A stretch of DNA of 20,474 nucleotides from Sistotremastrum niveocremeum HHB9708 (lineage: Eukaryota > Basidiomycota > Agaricomycetes > Sistotremastrales > Sistotremastraceae). A program made the translations under genes and the position numbers. The stretch covers positions 1 through 20,474 of the forward strand of contig KV419495.1 of the NCBI GenBank assembly GCA_001630475.1, given 5' to 3'. Below are positions 16,541-20,474 of this stretch, in pieces. The notes under the pieces are model-generated. The model made no database searches and was not told the origin of the DNA. It saw only the letters and a list, made by a program, of their open reading frames with translations. Each line of letters begins with the position of its first letter. The stretch's first letter is position 1.

Positions 16541-19093
16541 ATGGCCACCTACCGCCCTCCCCAACATCATCCAGGAGGCGCAGACCCCGCCGATCCTGAA
16601 GATGCTGCTCTCCACAACGTCGATCGTACGGGTCTCAAAGGCGGACTAGAAGAATATGAGAGGAACGATGGAAGACCTCCTTTTGTGCTTACTTGGACTG
16701 AAGTGAAGTTACTTGGGATTGCGGGTGTTGGATTTTTCTTGGATGGTGTGTTCTTCTTCCTTCTTTGGGGATGCATGGAAATTTATGTTGGGGTGCAGCT
16801 TATGATTTGTTCATCATTAACGTATGTTTTTTCGTTCGATTTGTTGGGATTGTTGCTGATGGGGACTATAGCAAGGTATTTGATTGAACATGTCGGTGAA
16901 GAAAGCTCGACTGATTCGATCAAAGTCACTGTCCAACTTCAATACAGGTCCTCCCTCCCTCGCTCCTTCCCATCGTCCACTCATTGCTGATTGACTCAAT
17001 GATAGATTATACGGCGGTCATGCCCTTCCTACGAACCTCCAAGGCTTCGTCAACGCCTCAGCTAACATCGGCTCCGTCATCGGTCAATTCTCATTCGGTT
17101 CGCCGCCTCCTCGCTACCCGTCCGTAGATCCACGTCTAACCCTCTATCGTCCTCAGGCTACCTCGCCGACTCCCTCGGCCGCAAAGCAATCTGTACGTCC
17201 TCCTTACCTCGACTCGTCGATTATATGTACTGATGAAAGTTCGTCAGACGGCAAAGAACTCATGATCATCATCCTCGCAACAATCCTCACAATTTCCGCC
17301 CCCACAGACCTCTGGGGCCCACCCCACAACCACCCAAACCGCGTCCTAATCTGGATCGCATGCTGTCGAATCCTCCTAGGCATAGGCGTAGGCGCAGACT
17401 ACCCAATGTCCTCATCCGTCACATCAGACCGAGCAGTCCTTCGAAAACGCGGCTCTTTACTCGCATACGTCTTCGCTAATCAGGGATGGGGGTCTTTGGT
17501 GGGATCGTTGGTTACTATGATTACGCTTTTGGCGTATAAGGGTGCTATTGAGAAGAAGTCGAGTAAGGTTGATGGGAGTTGGAGAGTTATTGTTGGGTTG
17601 AGTCTTGTGCCGGCGTTTGGGACGCTTTATCAGAGATTGACGTTGCCGGAGAGTACGAGGTTTAAGGAGAGTCAGAAGGTGCGTGGGGCGGATGATGAGG
17701 AGGATGAAGAGGAGTTTGAGAAGAAAGTTGGGTTGGATGGGAAGAGGATCTCGGACGATGGAGAGGGGACAGGGGTGGATGTTCGTCCGGCGGGAGAGGG
17801 GTTGACACCTGCTACTACTATGATGGGGAAAGAAGGGGATGAGGATGCTGCGACTGTTGGAGGACCGAATGCACCTCCCGCGGAAGGATTGGGAGTCAAA
17901 GCTGCTGCTGCTAAGAAAAAAGCTCATTTCAGAGGTACGTCTATCATTTTTATTCTCCGAGTCCGGAGTTATTGAGGGCGTTGTAGAATTCTTGGTTTAT
18001 TTCTCGGAGTGGAGACATGCTAAAACGCTCATCGGGACGTGCTTCTGCTGGTTCTTCCTCGACATCGCGTACGTCCCTCCCTCCCTCCCACCTCCTCCAT
18101 CTTCATCGTCATTGAATGAGTGATCGGCAGATTCTACGGTATCAACCTGAATCAATCCGTCGTCCTCCAACAAATCGGCTTCGCAGGCAAAGGCGAAGCA
18201 GAATGGACATCTCTATTCCATATCGCTACTGGGAATTTGATCATCACCGCTCTTGGATTCGTCCCCGGTACGGTCCCTTTCCTCCTCCCACCTTTTGCAG
18301 TCGCTAAGATGGAATGCAGGATATTACGTCACTGTCCTCACTATCGAATACCTGGGTCGTAAATGGATCCAAGTCCAAGGATTCCTAATGGCAGCTCTAT
18401 TTCGTACGTCCCTCCCCCTGGCTCATCGCCATAAGGACCGTACTAATACGAATGACGGACGATAGTGGGAATCTTAGCTGGGAAATTCACGACGCTCTCA
18501 ATCCCCGCATTCGTAGTCTGCTTCGCTCTCCTCCAGTTCTTCTTCAACTTTGGTGCAAATGCGTAAGTCACCCTGCCCCCTTTCACCCAACAACTACTAA
18601 CGATCTATGATGATAGGACGACATTCATCTACCCCGCCGAAGTATTCCCCACCCGCGTCCGTGCAACAGCTCACGGGATGTCAGCCGCATGTGGAAAAGC
18701 AGGCGCTATCATCTCTTCTCTCGCATTCAATTCGTTGTCGAAGAAGATCGGAACTCCCAACGTCCTCTGGAGTACGTCTTTCCTTCTTAGTCTCTCCCCT
18801 CTTTCTGTCCCTCTCCTCCATCCTCCATCCTCCGTTGCATCCTCCGTCTGCAATTTTTACGGGAAATATATTCTGAGAATTCGAACGACATGCTGATGCT
18901 GATGTAATATGTAGTTTTCTTCGGCTGTTGTCTCGCAGGCGCATGTTTCACAATGCTCCTCCCCGAAGTCAAAGGCCGCGATCCGGATTTGGTAGATTTG
19001 GAGGAGATTAGGGAGAGGAGGGTTAAGAGGAGGGGATTGTTGGGGAGGAAGAAGAATGTCAACGGCGGGGTTGATGGTACGAATGGAATATGA
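16541..19093 (+). CDS. PHO84: High-affinity inorganic phosphate:H+ symporter (PHO84 family, MFS)
   Basis: Thirteen exons: 16541-16745, 16799-16821, 16872-16875, 16926-16947, 17006-17097, 17157-17192, 17248-17934, 17987-18068, 18131-18267, 18320-18403, 18466-18562, 18617-18771, 18915-19093; 600 residues. The start has a good context (CGAAATGGCC). Family hallmarks in order: [20 protein letters not shown] then DLFIINQV (helix 1, with the paired Asp residues known in fungal phosphate symporters), [19 protein letters not shown] (MFS motif A), [41 protein letters not shown], then [37 protein letters not shown], and PEVKGRD near the C-terminus. The central cytosolic loop has an acidic Glu/Asp-rich insertion before AKKKAHFR. 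Expected in the plasma membrane, importing phosphate with protons. It is divergent to the monooxygenase and convergent with the next gene. Confidence 0.95.
16872..16875 (+). other. 4-nt microexon (CAAG) of the phosphate transporter
   Basis: Flanked by two 50-nt introns, 16822-16871 (donor GTATGT, CTGAT branch, ending TATAG) and 16876-16925 (donor GTATTT, CTGAT branch, ending AAAG). It supplies Gln77 and the first base of Val78, giving [13 protein letters not shown], in register with the family. Skipping it shifts the frame and runs to a stop in exon 7; retaining the second intron gives an immediate stop. Confidence 0.7.
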
Positions 19094-19247
19094 ACGGAAT
19101 TAATTGAGATGCGACGATGGACTGAATTGGAATTATCTGTTTGATGTACAGTACGGAAGTTTGCATGTGAATTCGAATTCAAGAATAATATATCTATACG
19201 ATATCGCCGTACATGTAACAAGAGTGAAGTTGACATGCTCTATGGTA
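19094..19247. other. Convergent 3' intergenic region
   Basis: 154 bp separate the stop codons of the phosphate transporter (+) and the downstream minus-strand gene. The region is A/T-richer than its flanks. The two 3' untranslated regions probably overlap. No clear polyadenylation signal of canonical AATAAA form is seen; AAGAATAATATA near 19182 is the closest. Confidence 0.4.
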
Positions 19248-20474
19248 TCAGTATTGAACCATGACAGACCCATCGGCGGTTTGGACAAACAGCTGCCCGT
19301 AAATAGGATCAAACCACCGCACGTTAGCTTTGTCTTCGTCCCGTTCTTTACCATATCCTGGAACTGTCAACCTCAAGTCTACCGTCTTTCTCTTGTCCGC
19401 ACTCAAGAAAACTACCTCAACAATATCTTCCGACGCAAATCTCGCCGCTAATATCCAGCTCTGGTCCTGAGGGGAAGAATGACCCGGAAACTGCCACTTA
19501 ACGCAATCGGACGCTTCGGGTCCGTACACAGATGTGAAAGTGCGCAGTTTCACGATGATTAACTCCTGATTGGGTTTCCGACAAAGCATTCCAGTATCGC
19601 AGTTGTGCTTCGACAAGGATCTCTCGACGTTCCAGCTGGTAAGTGTCCTCATACAGTCATACGTGACTGGTATTTCTGACTCATTGACAGGCCAGTCTGA
19701 GCGCCGAGTCCAGTGCGTTATTGTGACTGGCTCTATCCAGGTGATTTCCCCGAATTCTTGGGAGGTGACCGATGAAGATGGGGTGCTAGTGGGTATGTCT
19801 AGGAGCGATACGTAATGTTGAGGACCATGAGCATGAGCGTCTCCCTCGTTGTTATTACGATATTCTAAAATGAGAAGTGGGAGAGTGTGGTGAAAGTGAG
19901 CGATGGTGGATCCTTCGACCATCTGCAACAAGATTGTTGGTCAGAACTCTGCCGCGTCTCCGCCACAAAGAGGGAAGAATGATCTCACGTTCAGGGGACC
20001 AAATCGAAGGTCCAATACAACACCCAATCGTCGCTTCAAGTCCAAGAAAACGATAGAATAGAGATTTCGATGGAGACCAAGCAAACATGAGTCACGAGCA
20101 TCGAAGACACACTTCATAATTTTTTTGACGGATGCCAGCTCGGAGGTGAACCTCGGAATGTGATGCGGGGGTTCCATGCCTTGTGCGAATTGAACATCCC
20201 GAACATACGTCCTATGGTCACTGATCGACGATCCAAGATTAGAAGATTTTTACTACGATCAGTGAGACGCCCTCTACCTGAACAAAATGCCTTGATACGG
20301 ACTGAGCTCAATACAGCGTACGTTGCCATCACCCAACGCCTCTATCTGCATTTCCCAGGTAGACCGAGTCTCACAAAGCACGCCTTCTTGAATCAGGATT
20401 TTATCCATATCACGAATTCTCAATTGAGATTCCCTCTCATAGAGTATCCATCGGCCTCCTGGTACGTGATAAGT
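19248..20474 (-). CDS. Hypothetical protein, N-terminus beyond window; possibly propeller/F-box-type
   Basis: Three exons in view: 20474-20278 (enters from outside the window), 20220-19989, 19922-19248; 367 residues to the stop. Introns use GTAGAG/ATCAG (branch CTAAT) and GTGAGA/TGCAG (branch CTGAC). I do not recognise the family with certainty. The first exon reads YHVPGGRWILYERESQLRIRD, which resembles the 'lpgGRyll...gslrvwDl' blades found in many basidiomycete F-box and propeller-like proteins; the rest shows beta-rich, non-repetitive sequence with no membrane segment (for example WILAARFASEDIVEVVFLSA and WFDPIYGQLFVQTADGSVMV). An F-box would lie upstream of the window. Function unknown; sure only that it is coding. 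Confidence 0.75.

Noticed and set aside
1-20474. CRISPR array, insertion sequence, retrotransposon or integrated virus
   Set aside because: No spaced direct-repeat array, no terminal repeats, and no transposase, integrase, reverse transcriptase or capsid-like sequence in any frame.
1-20474. Secondary-metabolite cluster based on MFS exporter plus FAD monooxygenase
   Set aside because: The two genes are about 11 kb apart with housekeeping-type genes (WDR24, RING) between them, and no synthase, synthetase or cluster regulator is present.

Overview
The window reads as nuclear DNA of a basidiomycete fungus, most likely a Tremellomycete-type yeast. I infer this from dense short introns (mostly 50-70 nt) with CTRAY branch points, compact gene spacing, and the protein types present. 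No species can be named from the sequence alone. I rebuilt six protein genes by hand, exon by exon, and every exon join keeps frame. The first four lie head to tail on the minus strand, the fifth is on the plus strand, and the sixth is on the minus strand.

Layout: 1-1938 (-) is a DHA2-type MFS exporter, cut at its C-terminus by the window edge. 1939-4161 is a 2.2 kb gap with a probable TATA box and one possible 73-residue ORF. 4162-5821 (-) is a membrane-anchored RING-like protein. 5955-13046 (-) is a 15-exon, about 1841-residue WDR24/Sea2 orthologue, a GATOR2/SEACAT subunit of amino-acid signalling to TORC1. 13394-14978 (-) is a FAD-dependent monooxygenase of the salicylate-hydroxylase-like group. 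14979-16540 is a divergent promoter region with several short palindromes. 16541-19093 (+) is a PHO84-type phosphate:H+ symporter with 13 exons, one of them only 4 nt long. 19248-20474 (-) is an unrecognised protein running out of the window at its N-terminus.

The genes do not form a pathway cluster. Two concern nutrients (phosphate uptake, TORC1 input), one is an exporter and one an aromatic-type hydroxylase; I see no sign that they form a transferred island.

The most notable observations are: (1) a 4-nt microexon in the phosphate transporter, needed to keep the frame; (2) abrupt block switching of third codon positions between A/C-only and G/T-only runs in several genes; (3) a C-rich pyrimidine tract placed directly after the 5' splice site in most introns; (4) a 689-nt intron in the WDR24 gene, about ten times the usual size, holding a compositionally foreign island and potential RNA hairpins; (5) very large low-complexity insertions in WDR24, one of which splits its C-terminal zinc/RING module.
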